Source: an uncultured Lachnospiraceae bacterium (GTDB lineage Bacteria; Bacillota; Clostridia; Lachnospirales; Lachnospiraceae). Taken from it: a stretch of DNA of 64,000 bases. Made by a program: the position numbers and the translations under genes. The notes under the pieces are model-generated. The model had not been told where the DNA came from. It saw nothing but the letters and a program-made list of their open reading frames with translations, and did no database searches. Shown piece after piece: positions 7,553-16,326 of the stretch (position 1 is the stretch's first letter; every line of letters starts with the position of its first letter). The DNA lies in the NCBI GenBank assembly GCA_947053345.1, contig CAMRSM010000003.1, positions 121,249 through 185,248 on the forward strand, given 5' to 3'.

Positions 7553-8877
7553 TCTTCCATCCCCAATGCCTTTTCGATGTCAAACCCGTCCAGGAGCATG
7601 CTGTTCCCATCCGTGTCAAATGCCTGTACCTTTTCCCTGTATTCATGCAGCGCCGCCGCAAGCTCCTCCCTGCTGTCACAGACAAAGTACAGCCTTGCCA
7701 TGACCTGCTTCTCGTTGCCGACCCATTCCGCCGGGACGGTGTCGCCCTCATGAAGCCTCTGCACGCTTGCTATGGCGCGCGGGTCATTTTCCCAGCCGCG
7801 AAGCCCCTCGATCCTCCCGATGGTTCCCTGCCGGAGCAGGAACCACTGGGTCGCCGCCCATTTCCCGCCCAGGTAGGCATCCCCCGGTTCCTGCGCGAGC
7901 CTCCCGGAACCCGTCAGCGCAAACCGAACCAGCATCTCACGCTGGTCAAACCCGCAGGTTGCATTGACCAGCAGGTGCGGTGCCTCCCCCTGCAGGCGGA
8001 AGCCTGTGTCATACACATAGAACTCGCCGTCCTCATAAAATGCGGAGAGCATCAGCACGCCGTCCCGGATCCCGATCTCGCGGAACATCCGGCACGCATT
8101 GTCATGCATCCGCCGGAAATATTCCCCGATGTGTTTTGACGGGTAGGTTCCGCCAAGGCATACCCGGCTCATGCCCGGCTGCTCGTCGGTCGTGTAGCGG
8201 TCATAGATACAGGATGCCGTGCACACGCCGTCCTGGAAGGTGTAGTACATCCCCATGTCGTCGCACTGCATGTATTTTTCCACGATGAAGCGCCCCTTTT
8301 TGGAGGCGGCGAGTGCCTTTTTTACTGCCTCTCCCAGTTCTTCCCTGGCATAGCACACACTCATCCCGACCCCGCCGCCATTGTCCACCGGCTTCACCAT
8401 GACAGGGTACTCGATCCTTGCGGTGTCCTCCTCTGCCATTGCCCCATCAAGATAAAATTCCGGGATGCCGTGGATCCCATATCTCTCGCAGGTTGCCTTA
8501 AACACGTCCTTGTAGGAAAATACGTCCACGATCCCCTGCGTGGCATAACACGGGAGCCCGAGCGCGTCGCATACTTTGCAGTAGCTTGGCACCAGGATGT
8601 CCGCGACACCGACAAGGACACCGTCCACCCCTTCTTCCCCCGCGAGCGCTATCACCCCCGCGACATCCATCCCGTCCACATCAAAACTCTTCCATGCGTA
8701 TTTTTTCGCGTCATCCGCATGCCTTGCACTTGTGACGATGGTTCTGATGCCCATGTCATTCGCATACCGGACAAGTGCCGATGTTTCCGGGTTCCCGCCA
8801 AGGATCAGCAGTTTCTTCCCCTCAAATTCCTTTCCCATATGGCCGTCCAACCTTTCTTTTAAACTGCCGGAGGGCAT
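7549..8877 (-). CDS. ATP-grasp domain protein (carboxylate-amine ligase type)
   Basis: About 440 residues with the fold order of ATP-grasp ligases: N-terminal LLILGGNPETSALVRYA (PreATP-grasp), then VFSYKDVFKATCERYGI, YPVMVKPVDNGGGVGMSV (ATP-binding loop), GRFIVEKYM and DGVLMLSAFYEDGEFYVYDTGFRL in the metal-binding part. Such enzymes join a carboxylate to an amine or thiol through an acyl-phosphate. Here it could attach an amino-acid-like group to a sugar. An alternative start is the ATG at 8838 (MGKEFEGKK), which aligns better with family N-termini. It is coupled to the downstream SDR gene. Confidence 0.8.
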   Translation of the reverse strand: MPSGSLKERLDGHMGKEFEGKKLLILGGNPETSALVRYANDMGIRTIVTSARHADDAKKYAWKSFDVDGMDVAGVIALAGEEGVDGVLVGVADILVPSYCKVCDALGLPCYATQGIVDVFSYKDVFKATCERYGIHGIPEFYLDGAMAEEDTARIEYPVMVKPVDNGGGVGMSVCYAREELGEAVKKALAASKKGRFIVEKYMQCDDMGMYYTFQDGVCTASCIYDRYTTDEQPGMSRVCLGGTYPSKHIGEYFRRMHDNACRMFREIGIRDGVLMLSAFYEDGEFYVYDTGFRLQGEAPHLLVNATCGFDQREMLVRFALTGSGRLAQEPGDAYLGGKWAATQWFLLRQGTIGRIEGLRGWENDPRAIASVQRLHEGDTVPAEWVGNEKQVMARLYFVCDSREELAAALHEYREKVQAFDTDGNSMLLDGFDIEKALGMEE

Positions 8878-8906
8878 CCGATAAGCCCATCCCTACCCGC
8901 CGCAGG

Positions 8907-9683
8907 CTATCCCCCAAGCGTAAACTGCTCTCCCATGCACATCAGCAGGTATCCCTGCCCCGGGCATAGCTCCTGCATTGCCTCACGGAACAACCCCGGG
9001 TTCCCGCCATGGGACGCGAACATCCCATAATGGCAAGGAATTGTCAGTGCCGGCTTTAGTTCCCTGGCAAGCATGGCACATTCCCTCCCGTCCAGATTCC
9101 CGTATTTCCCGTTGATCGGGGCAGCCATGATGTCAAAATCCCCTTTTTCTTTGTATGTCTCCACCCAGTCAAGCCGCAGGCAGGTGTCCCCGGCAAAGTA
9201 GATTTTTTTGCCGTCCACCGTGACGACCACCCCGACCGCGTCCGGTGCCCCCTTCCCGTGGTCACAGGGAACAAATTCCATCTGAAAGCCACCCTCGGTA
9301 TGGGTGTCCCCAGGTTTCACATAGAATACCTTGCCCCCCGGCATCATCAGGCGCTTTATTTCCTTCCTGCAGCCTATGGATGCAAACAGCCTTGTCCTTT
9401 GGTTCGACATAAGCTGCGGGATGGTGTCCATGTCAAAATGGTCAAAATGCGGGTGGGTGGCGATCACGCAGTCAAACTCCAGCTCATACGGGCCAAGGAT
9501 CTTTGGCAGGAGCCTCTTGAAACCGACATGCCCCTCCACGCGCTCCACACAGTCGGAAAGGTACGGGTCGACCGCCAGGAGCTGCCCGCCCCTGCTCTTT
9601 ATGATGAAGCCTGCCTGCCCGATAAAAAATAAATGTGTTTTCCCCGCTTCTGCCGTCCGCACGCGGATCGCGAAATCATCCAT
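8907..9683 (-). CDS. MBL-fold metallo-hydrolase (UlaG-like)
   Basis: A 258-residue metallo-beta-lactamase-fold protein. The zinc ligands appear as THPHFDHFD (T-H-x-H-x-D-H) near residue 77, then CDHG, FAGDT and CHYGMF. The arrangement resembles the L-ascorbate-6-phosphate lactonase UlaG group, so hydrolysis of a lactone or phosphoester is plausible, but the substrate is unknown. The ATG at 9683 follows a good GGAAGG box; the GTG at 9692 is an alternative. It overlaps the end of the sugar transferase gene by 8 bp. With the ATP-grasp and SDR genes it forms a cassette likely to make or attach one unusual substituent. Confidence 0.8.
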   Translation of the reverse strand: MDDFAIRVRTAEAGKTHLFFIGQAGFIIKSRGGQLLAVDPYLSDCVERVEGHVGFKRLLPKILGPYELEFDCVIATHPHFDHFDMDTIPQLMSNQRTRLFASIGCRKEIKRLMMPGGKVFYVKPGDTHTEGGFQMEFVPCDHGKGAPDAVGVVVTVDGKKIYFAGDTCLRLDWVETYKEKGDFDIMAAPINGKYGNLDGRECAMLARELKPALTIPCHYGMFASHGGNPGLFREAMQELCPGQGYLLMCMGEQFTLGG

Positions 9684-10371
9684 CCCTGTCACCTTCCTTT
9701 TCTTTCTGGTTTCCCCGGAAGCCCTCCATCGTCGCGCATGTTTCCGAGCTGATCCCCTGCCGCTTTAATACCATACCCACGGTCTGTAGGAGGATCTTTA
9801 CATCCCCCAAAAACGTGACATGCCCCACATACCAGACATCCCGCGCAAGCCGTTCCTCCCAGGTGGTCGCATTCCGTCCGTGTACCTGCGCATAGCCCGT
9901 AAGCCCCGGCCGGACTTCATGCCGCCTGTGCTGCTTTCTGCTGTAGCGCGGCAGATAGTCCACCAGCAGCGGACGGGGACCTACCACACTCATGTCCCCT
10001 TTTAATATATTATACAATTCCGGCAACTCATCCAAACTGGTAGCCCTTAGAGTTTTCCCGAACTTTCCCAATCTTTTCCCGTCCGGTAACAACTCCCCAT
10101 TCTCCCCTTTTGCATCTGACATGCTCCGAAATTTATATAATTTGAAAATCTTCTCGTACTTTCCCGGTCTTTCCTGTGTAAAAATCACCGGCTTCCCAAG
10201 TTTTATCCTTACCAGAACCGCCACAGCTAACATCACCGGACTTAATACAACAAGCCCTACGAACGCACAGACAAAATCCAGAGGTCTCTTTAAATAGTTT
10301 GCATAAATCTTGCATTTCTGTCCCCTGCTCTCCTGTTTTCCTGTCTTTTGCGTTTTCATCCCAAGCTTCAT
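9676..10371 (-). CDS. Undecaprenyl-phosphate sugar phosphotransferase (initiating transferase)
   Basis: A 231-residue monotopic phosphoglycosyl transferase. One membrane segment lies near residues 32-55, followed by the signature KLYKFRSM, SLDELPELYNILKGDMSVVGPRPLL and RHEVRPGLTGYAQVHGRN. The family moves a sugar-1-phosphate from a UDP-sugar to undecaprenyl phosphate, the first membrane step of repeat-unit assembly. The Asp-Glu pair in SLDELPEL is the catalytic dyad region. An AAAGG box precedes the ATG at 10371. The DNA for the N-terminal half is AT-richer than that for the C-terminal half, a second composition break inside a gene of this cluster. Confidence 0.9.
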   Translation of the reverse strand: MKLGMKTQKTGKQESRGQKCKIYANYLKRPLDFVCAFVGLVVLSPVMLAVAVLVRIKLGKPVIFTQERPGKYEKIFKLYKFRSMSDAKGENGELLPDGKRLGKFGKTLRATSLDELPELYNILKGDMSVVGPRPLLVDYLPRYSRKQHRRHEVRPGLTGYAQVHGRNATTWEERLARDVWYVGHVTFLGDVKILLQTVGMVLKRQGISSETCATMEGFRGNQKEKEGDRDG

Positions 10372-10527
10372 ATTGAACCTTTCTTCATAATATCCATTTG
10401 CGTCACCATATCCATCGGCGTGCCATTTAGAGAATTATGCTTTTCATTATGGTCTTGTTGTGCAAATATGGCTCATCAGCTCAGAATTCCATTTCTTCGC
10501 TGCTTCCTGCAGTTTTAAAACTTTTTC

Positions 10528-11841
10528 TTACCTGAAACACCTTGTCACAATCTCAATCACTTTTTCCTGCTGTGCTTCCGTCATCTTATTATCACTCGGC
10601 AGACACATCCCGCGCGCGAAAATATCCGCCCCGGCATCGGCTGTCCCGCCGCCTGCAAGATACGCGTTCGTCCTGCCGCGCCCGTTCCCTTCCACGGTCA
10701 CGAACGGATTCGCCCGGTAGATTGGCTGCAAATGCATCGGCTTCCAAATTGGCCTGCCCTCCGCGTGAAACGCTGCCAGCGCCCCTAAAATCTCCTCCGG
10801 ACAGGACTTCCCGCTCTCGCTTACATAAAGGCTCTCCCGCTCCCCTCTCACCTGCCTGCACATGGCGGATGCCTCAATCAGCAGGCAGCTCAGCCAATAA
10901 TTCGGCTCACTTACCTCCCCGTCAAACGGGTTCATCCGCACGGGCAAGCCCGTCTCTTCCAATCTCTTTTGATACCGCTCATAAATCTGCTTTTTCTGTG
11001 CGATATGTTCCTCCAGATGGGGTAACTGCCCGCGCACAACACCGGCAATTACATTGCTCATCCGGTAATTATAACCCAGTTCCTCGTGCTGATACCATGC
11101 CGCATCCTCCCGGCTCTGGGTAGACCATTTCCGAACCTTGTCCGCATCCTCCCGCGAATCCGTCAGCAGCATGCCGCCGGACGATCCGGTAATGATCTTA
11201 TTGCCGTTGTACGAGATCACGGACACATCCCCAAAACATCCGGTCTGGATCCCCTTGTATGCCGCACCAAACGATTCTGCCGCGTCCTCCACGATCCATG
11301 CGCCATGTTCTTTGCAGATTTCCCGGATTTCATCCACCTTCCCCGGCACACCATACAGATGCGCTATCACGACAAGACGGACATCCGGGTAGAGCTCAAA
11401 TGCCCGTTTAAGCGCCGCCGGATCCATATTCCATGTATCATATTCCGTGTCAATAAAGACGGCCTCCCCGCCCTCATACGCCACGGGATTGACCGTGGCA
11501 TCAAAGGTCATGTCCGAACAGAATACCCTGCGCCCGCGCAGGGTACCGTCTCCGGGTCCCGGCTGCCCGTATAGTTTTTCCCCGCACAGCTTCACCGCCA
11601 GGTGCAGCGCCGCCGTCCCGGAAGAAAGCGCCACCGCATATTTCCGGCCGACTTTCTCCGCCGTCAGCCGCTCCGCTTCCCCGATGTTCGCGCCGACCGT
11701 GGACACCCAGTTCGTGCGGATCGCCTCATCCACATACATTTGTTCCTCCCCGTGCATCGTCGGTGAGGCAAGCCACAGCTTCTTCTCAAAAGGTACAATC
11801 CCCGCAAAGCGCGGATCCGATCTATAGTCAAAACATTTCAT
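10528..11841 (-). CDS. DegT/DnrJ/EryC1/StrS family PLP-dependent aminotransferase
   Basis: A 437-residue sugar aminotransferase. Visible are NWVSTVGANIGEAER near residues 44-58, SSGTAALHLAV at 73-83, VEDAAES with cofactor Asp186 at 184-190, and YNGNKIITGSSGG with the Schiff-base Lys215. The family makes 4-amino or 3-amino sugars such as bacillosamine- or legionaminic-type precursors. It may supply the amino sugar used by the initiating transferase encoded next. The start overlaps the LoaP stop (ATGA), so the two are translationally coupled. No dehydratase for the keto-sugar substrate lies in this operon; the CapD-like protein at 31452-33647 could supply it. Confidence 0.87.
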   Translation of the reverse strand: MKCFDYRSDPRFAGIVPFEKKLWLASPTMHGEEQMYVDEAIRTNWVSTVGANIGEAERLTAEKVGRKYAVALSSGTAALHLAVKLCGEKLYGQPGPGDGTLRGRRVFCSDMTFDATVNPVAYEGGEAVFIDTEYDTWNMDPAALKRAFELYPDVRLVVIAHLYGVPGKVDEIREICKEHGAWIVEDAAESFGAAYKGIQTGCFGDVSVISYNGNKIITGSSGGMLLTDSREDADKVRKWSTQSREDAAWYQHEELGYNYRMSNVIAGVVRGQLPHLEEHIAQKKQIYERYQKRLEETGLPVRMNPFDGEVSEPNYWLSCLLIEASAMCRQVRGERESLYVSESGKSCPEEILGALAAFHAEGRPIWKPMHLQPIYRANPFVTVEGNGRGRTNAYLAGGGTADAGADIFARGMCLPSDNKMTEAQQEKVIEIVTRCFR

Positions 11842-12350
11842 ATCTTCTTTACAACCTCCAACCCCATCACCACATCCATTTTCCTTCCAAACATCTCCAT
11901 CTGAACCGTGGCGATCCGTTTATGCCGGTCAATCTTCTTGATCGTTCCGCCCATCTCCTGCATCGGGCCGGATGTGATCACGATCCGGTCTCCCTCGATA
12001 TAGCCCTCCGACATCTTAATGAGGTGGCGCTCGTCTTCAATCTTCGATAATAATTCAACTTCTTTTTCCGAAAGAGGGATAAACTCCGCCCCGATCCCTA
12101 ATATCTTCGTCAACTGGGGAAGCCTCTTCTGTTCATAATGTATCTCTTTAATATGGTCAGTAATAAAAAACAGATATCCCGGAAACATCGGCCGTTCCTC
12201 CCTGTGCCATTCCCCGCGGTAACGCTTCATCCTCTCATATTTCGGCGTGAAGCAGTCCGTAAGCACTTGCGGGTCAAGCACCCGCTTGCAGGCAACACAA
12301 GTCTCGTCTTCTTTTCCCGTCATAACCTGAACCGCGTACCAGTTCTCCAT
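11838..12350 (-). CDS. loaP: LoaP/UpxY-type transcription antiterminator (NusG paralogue)
   Basis: About 170 residues with an N-terminal NGN domain (ENWYAVQVMTGKEDE, then FTPKYERMKRYRGEWH and MFPGYLFF) and a C-terminal KOW domain (IEGDRIVITSGPMQEMGG). Specialised NusG paralogues such as LoaP travel with RNA polymerase and allow long polysaccharide or natural-product operons to be read through. It is the first gene of the capsule operon, the usual position. The ATG at 12350 is preferred because GGGAGG lies four bases upstream; an ATG at 12362 has no clear ribosome site. Its likely RNA target is in the long structured leader upstream. Confidence 0.85.
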   Translation of the reverse strand: MENWYAVQVMTGKEDETCVACKRVLDPQVLTDCFTPKYERMKRYRGEWHREERPMFPGYLFFITDHIKEIHYEQKRLPQLTKILGIGAEFIPLSEKEVELLSKIEDERHLIKMSEGYIEGDRIVITSGPMQEMGGTIKKIDRHKRIATVQMEMFGRKMDVVMGLEVVKKI

Positions 12351-12362
12351 ACGGCCTCCCAT

Positions 12363-12722
12363 TCTGTTTTATGCCGTGCCGGCTCCGCTAACCGTTCCTT
12401 CTGCGGACGGTCTCCACGCCCCGCATATTTCCGGCAAAATATTTCTGTACCCTATATCCATGATGGCGGCACTTCCAACGCCCTGCCAAATGGCATCAAA
12501 ACAATCCGGCCTGTCCTAAAAAAGGGCAGGCTCCGCCATTCCACAGGTCATCCCACGGACTGCACGCCCATCTTTGTGCAGGCTTTTGGGACATGTTCTC
12601 TTTCCTATGAACCGATTTCCCCATATAACAAATATTCATCCGTGACGCGCCATGCGACAATCACGGATTGATATCTTTTTTCCTTTTTGTTTCTTTCTGA
12701 CTTTATATGGTCAAACTGCAAC
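12363..12722 (-). promoter_or_regulatory. Long structured 5' leader of the LoaP/capsule operon
   Basis: About 360 nt separate the promoter from loaP with no convincing gene. Read on the minus strand the leader has three hairpins in order. The first has perfect arms ATCCGTGA/TCACGGAT (12638-12668). The second is a stem with an internal loop, TCCCA plus CTGCAC pairing with GTGCAG plus TGGGA (about 12551-12592). The third, GCCTGCCC/GGACAGGC (about 12509-12532), brackets a T-run. LoaP-type regulators use leader RNA hairpins, so one of these may be the recruitment element and the third a leaky terminator. Confidence 0.5.
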
Positions 12723-12728
12723 GTCCCT

Positions 12729-12758
12729 ATTATATACCAAGCAATCGCGATATGTCAA
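12729..12758 (-). promoter_or_regulatory. Sigma-70 type promoter of the capsule operon
   Basis: On the minus strand a perfect -35 TTGACA (12753-12758) and perfect -10 TATAAT (12729-12734) are 18 bp apart. It points into the leader and loaP. It lies about 100 bp downstream of the eCIS regulator stop, so the capsule operon has its own strong start. Confidence 0.8.
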
Positions 12759-12860
12759 TGTTATTTTACGCCGTGTCTGTTTTCTTTCCCGGCATCAGAA
12801 AGCAAAATGAAAGCAGGGTCCGTAATCTGCTGCGCCCGCGCTTTGGCTTGCTGATCTCCC

Positions 12861-13082
12861 TCACCACCGCCTCTTTACACTATCCAAACCCAAAAAATAG
12901 TCCGCGGACACATGGTAAAACTCACACAGCAGGATCACTTTTTCAAGCGGCAGCGCATTGCGTCCCGTCTCGTACCGGGAATATACTCTTTGGTCTATTT
13001 TCAAATAAGCTGCTACTTCCTTCTGCCTTAGGTCATTGTCTTCCCGCAGTTCCTTCATGATATTTTTATAGTCCTTCACCAT
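12861..13082 (-). CDS. XRE-family HTH regulator at the end of the eCIS operon
   Basis: A 73-residue protein made of one HTH_3 domain: KDYKNIMKELRED, LRQKEVAAYLKIDQRVYSRYE and the C-terminal FYHVSADYFLGL that ends many clostridial XRE repressors. The ATG at 13082 follows a GGGGG box 9 nt upstream. It overlaps the end of the AAA+ ATPase gene by 17 bp, so it is translated with the eCIS operon. A role in controlling eCIS expression or the adjacent capsule promoter is inferred from position only. About 100 bp separate its stop from the capsule promoter, with no clear terminator. Confidence 0.75.
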   Translation of the reverse strand: MVKDYKNIMKELREDNDLRQKEVAAYLKIDQRVYSRYETGRNALPLEKVILLCEFYHVSADYFLGLDSVKRRW

Positions 13083-15135
13083 CTGAATATCCCCCCGCGA
13101 ATTGTAGCCGTGTTTCATCCTTTCCCGCCTCAAGCTCCAGGGCTTCCCGTATGATTTCCCTTGTAATGCAGCTTCCCGCCCCATAAGGGGAAGCTTCCTT
13201 ACAGGCGGCAAGCAGCTTTGCTACCTGCGCCGCGGAACAAATCCGGGCAGGGCTTAGCTCCGCCGCCCGTGCCAATTCCGCATATGAAAGGTCGCCGCTG
13301 ACCGGAATTTCCCCGGATAACGCTTTTTCCCACAAAAGCTCCCTTCCTTTTTCGTCCGGCTTCCGGAAGCGGATGACAAAACGGATCCGCCGCACAAACG
13401 CGTCATCGAAATGCCCAATCAAGTTGGTTGCCAGCACCAGAACGCCACGGTAATCTTCCATCCGCTGGAGCAGATAGGCGGTGGAGACATTGGCATAGCG
13501 GTCATGGGAATCTTTAATCCCCGTTCTTTTTGCGAACAGCGCGTCCGCCTCATCAAAAAACAGCACATAAGAGCCGCGCTCCGCCGCCCGGAAAATCTCA
13601 TCTATATGCTTCTCCGTCTCCCCGATGAATTTGTCGAAAATCTGTGACAAGTCCACCTTATAGAGCGGGCGCGCAAGCTCTTTTGCGAGTATGGATGCCG
13701 CCATTGTTTTCCCGGTTCCGGAACTCCCATGGAAAAGTAATTGCAGTCCCTGCCTGCCCGTCCACGCCTTTGCGATTTTCAGGACAGTTTCAAGCTGCTT
13801 CCTGCACTCGGGAGCCAATACAATCTCATCAAGCCCCGCCCGCTTCTCCACAAGCTGCCCAAGTCCGCCTTTTCCCGCCCCGCAAAAAAGAACTTCCTCC
13901 CACAGCTCTTTCCTTTTTAGAGGTATGTTCTCCGCAGCTGCCCGGACGCGGAGCGCTTTGCAGCTGCGCGCAAGCTCCCCGATATTCATGTGGAAGCGCC
14001 CTAACAGTTCTTCCTGCCATTCCTGCCGGTTCTCCTTCCATATCCATGCATCAAGCGCAATCTTGCGCTCTCCTTGGGATAATGTCTCGGAAAGAAAAAG
14101 TTTCATGTCCGAAATTTCCTCCCAGAAGAACAGTTCTTGCATATGTTCCGTCAAAAAAACGAGCTTCCCGTCCGGAAATTCCTCCGCGAACATCATCGGA
14201 AGTTTCGCTTCGCGCTCCGCATCCGGCGCACTTTGGGCAGAAGCGTCATTTGTCCTGTACAGTTCAAGCGCCGCTACGGGTGCGAGCATTTTTAAGAGAA
14301 AACGCAGTGTTCGCACCGCCTGTCCCATTTCGCGCTCCCCGTACCCCTGTAGACGCGGGAGGCGCACAAAGACCAGATTTCTGCCTGCCTCCTCACACGC
14401 CCGCCGCAAAACCGTATGCTTTCCGCACCCGCGCCCGCCATGCAGCAGGATGCGCAGCGGCTCCCTGCCCTCCAGATACCGTACAAGCAGCGCGCGTTCC
14501 TTCTCGTGGATGGGAAGATACTTCCCGCATGGAGGAGGCGCATTTTGCGCAAGATTCCCCTGCCCTCCCGCTACAGGCGGAGCCTTGACTTCCTCCCCGC
14601 ACTCCGGTTCCTGCGCCAAAAACAAAGTATACCAATCTTCCTCCGCCACTCTCCCGGTCAGCAAAAAATAAAGCGGGGCGCGTTCCAGAAGCAGAGGGCG
14701 CGCCAAGCAGCCCCCGTCCCCCGTCCCTTCCCGGCACAGGTTTAAGAGGCCGCCCAGCGCGCCCTTTGTCCCACACAGCTTCCCGACCAGCCCAAAATCG
14801 ACCGGCAGCACAACAGAAAGCAGATGCAGCGCATATTGCAGGCTCGGCCATTTTTCATGGTATTTCTCCCGGAACGCAAGACAGAGCCCTTCTTCTACCT
14901 CACAGCAGAAAGCAAACATCACAAGCCAGTATTCTGTCCGGCCAAGCCCATAGCACTCCCGCAGATGCTTCGCAGGCAGGAAAATCCGTGTGGCCTGCTC
15001 CCGCTCTTTTATGCGCCGGATTTCCTCCGCGAAAGCCCCGTTCCCGCTTTCTTCCTGAAAGCCTTGCAGCCGCAAGAAAAAATTTATGCAATCTCCGATA
15101 TGCTCTTCCACAAAACGGTAGCCTTCCTTTTCCAT
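13066..15135 (-). CDS. eCIS AAA+ ATPase (Afp15-like)
   Basis: A 689-residue protein with an N-terminal helical region and two AAA+ modules. The first has a deviant Walker A (GGRGCGKHT, residues 233-241) and no clear Walker B acid, so is probably inactive. The second is canonical: FHGSSGTGKT (468-477), VLFFDEAD (524-531), sensor-1 Asn571 and an arginine patch at 582-585. Such ATPases are a hallmark of Afp/PVC-type systems and are needed for particle assembly. It is the last large gene of the operon, as in many eCIS loci. It is not ClpV-like, as it lacks ClpB-type N and middle domains. Confidence 0.88.
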   Translation of the reverse strand: MEKEGYRFVEEHIGDCINFFLRLQGFQEESGNGAFAEEIRRIKEREQATRIFLPAKHLRECYGLGRTEYWLVMFAFCCEVEEGLCLAFREKYHEKWPSLQYALHLLSVVLPVDFGLVGKLCGTKGALGGLLNLCREGTGDGGCLARPLLLERAPLYFLLTGRVAEEDWYTLFLAQEPECGEEVKAPPVAGGQGNLAQNAPPPCGKYLPIHEKERALLVRYLEGREPLRILLHGGRGCGKHTVLRRACEEAGRNLVFVRLPRLQGYGEREMGQAVRTLRFLLKMLAPVAALELYRTNDASAQSAPDAEREAKLPMMFAEEFPDGKLVFLTEHMQELFFWEEISDMKLFLSETLSQGERKIALDAWIWKENRQEWQEELLGRFHMNIGELARSCKALRVRAAAENIPLKRKELWEEVLFCGAGKGGLGQLVEKRAGLDEIVLAPECRKQLETVLKIAKAWTGRQGLQLLFHGSSGTGKTMAASILAKELARPLYKVDLSQIFDKFIGETEKHIDEIFRAAERGSYVLFFDEADALFAKRTGIKDSHDRYANVSTAYLLQRMEDYRGVLVLATNLIGHFDDAFVRRIRFVIRFRKPDEKGRELLWEKALSGEIPVSGDLSYAELARAAELSPARICSAAQVAKLLAACKEASPYGAGSCITREIIREALELEAGKDETRLQFAGGYSDGEGL

Positions 15136-15237
15136 CCGACCCTCTTTCTGGCATAATGCCCCAAAGTGTATCCTTTAACCTTATTTTATTTGCCGTACAA
15201 AAAATGTCTATACCGTCTGTGGAATATTTTTTAATTT

Positions 15238-16326
15238 TTATAAAAGCACCAATCGGTCAATACATACCCCTCCTACCGAAAGTTCTGCTTCCCTCTCGGA
15301 CAGGAATGCGTTCCGGTCGAGGAAAAAACGGCCATCCAGCCGCTGGGTGCGGTCAAGAACCACAAAATCAATTCTCGCGAACAGGGGAACATTTTGCCGG
15401 AGCCAATCCAAATGTACCTCCCTTTTGTCTTCCGGTTTCTCAAGTACAAGAACTACTGCCTTTCCCCTCTCCGGCTCCTCGATCATCACCGCCCGCTTCC
15501 CGGTCAGGATTTCCGTCAGCTTAACATAGTATTCACAAGTTCCTTTCCGGCTGGTCAGGGAAATTCCGGTTCTCAAAAGTTCCCTCACGGTTTCGTCCGG
15601 AAGCCTGCGGGCAAGATCCCCCCATCCCATCCATGTCAAGAGCCGCTCCGCCTGCTTGCGGCTGCAGGACTCATAGTCCAGTTCCTCCTCCAGGCGATCA
15701 ATCTCTTCTTCCAGCTCCAGATAAATGCTCTCCTGCACCGCCAAAAAACGTTCCAGCTGGACATTATTTCTATATAATTCCGGAAGGTATCTTGTAAAGC
15801 TCTCCTTCGGGAAGCTCAGGGAATATCCGGTGAGATACCCGCATCCCTCCTCCGGGAATATTTCTACGGCAAGCTTCGCAAACCGTCCCCTGCCGTGCTC
15901 TGCCCCATAAAGTGCCATCTCCCGGTAATCCGAATAGTACTGCGCACATTCCTTTACGCGCCGGAACTGCTCCCTCGCGTCCCCCAGGCGGTCAACCTCC
16001 TCCCCCTCCTGCCTGTCTTCAAACAGCCAGACATACACCTGCGGCACCACATCATGGCTGATCTGCAGCAGGGCGCGCCCCCATTCCATCCGGCTCTGCC
16101 CGCTGTCATAGGTACGGCTGACAAATACCGCGGAGGTTTCGCCCGCCCTGATGGACAATCCCTGCTCGTTTTCTTCCCGGAATCCCGACTGTACGCCGCA
16201 GCTTAAGAGCCGCCGCCCCGACAAACATTTTTCTACCATTTTCCCTCCCATGTTTTCTGCCAGCCATCCGCTGCCGGACAAAAGGCGCGGACTACCCGAA
16301 ATAAAATACCCTTCCCCCTGCGTCAC
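15238..16326 (-). CDS. eCIS tail protein I-like baseplate component
   Basis: A 362-residue protein of the phage tail protein I-like group found in eCIS. The central part has FTRYLPELYRNN followed by LERFLAVQESIYLELEEEIDRLEEEL (a helical start typical of gpI-like proteins), then LLTWMGWGDLARRLPDETVRELLR and SLTSRKGTCEYYVKLTEILTGK, also typical. The N-terminal ~160 residues are less conserved. It probably joins baseplate wedge proteins. Its ATG overlaps the stop of the upstream baseplate gene (ATGA). It precedes the ATPase gene by about 100 bp. Confidence 0.78.
   Translation of the reverse strand: MTQGEGYFISGSPRLLSGSGWLAENMGGKMVEKCLSGRRLLSCGVQSGFREENEQGLSIRAGETSAVFVSRTYDSGQSRMEWGRALLQISHDVVPQVYVWLFEDRQEGEEVDRLGDAREQFRRVKECAQYYSDYREMALYGAEHGRGRFAKLAVEIFPEEGCGYLTGYSLSFPKESFTRYLPELYRNNVQLERFLAVQESIYLELEEEIDRLEEELDYESCSRKQAERLLTWMGWGDLARRLPDETVRELLRTGISLTSRKGTCEYYVKLTEILTGKRAVMIEEPERGKAVVLVLEKPEDKREVHLDWLRQNVPLFARIDFVVLDRTQRLDGRFFLDRNAFLSEREAELSVGGVCIDRLVLL

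Noticed and set aside
12861..13082. Antitoxin of a toxin-antitoxin pair
   Set aside because: No small toxin gene is adjacent; the neighbour is the eCIS ATPase and translation is coupled to it.
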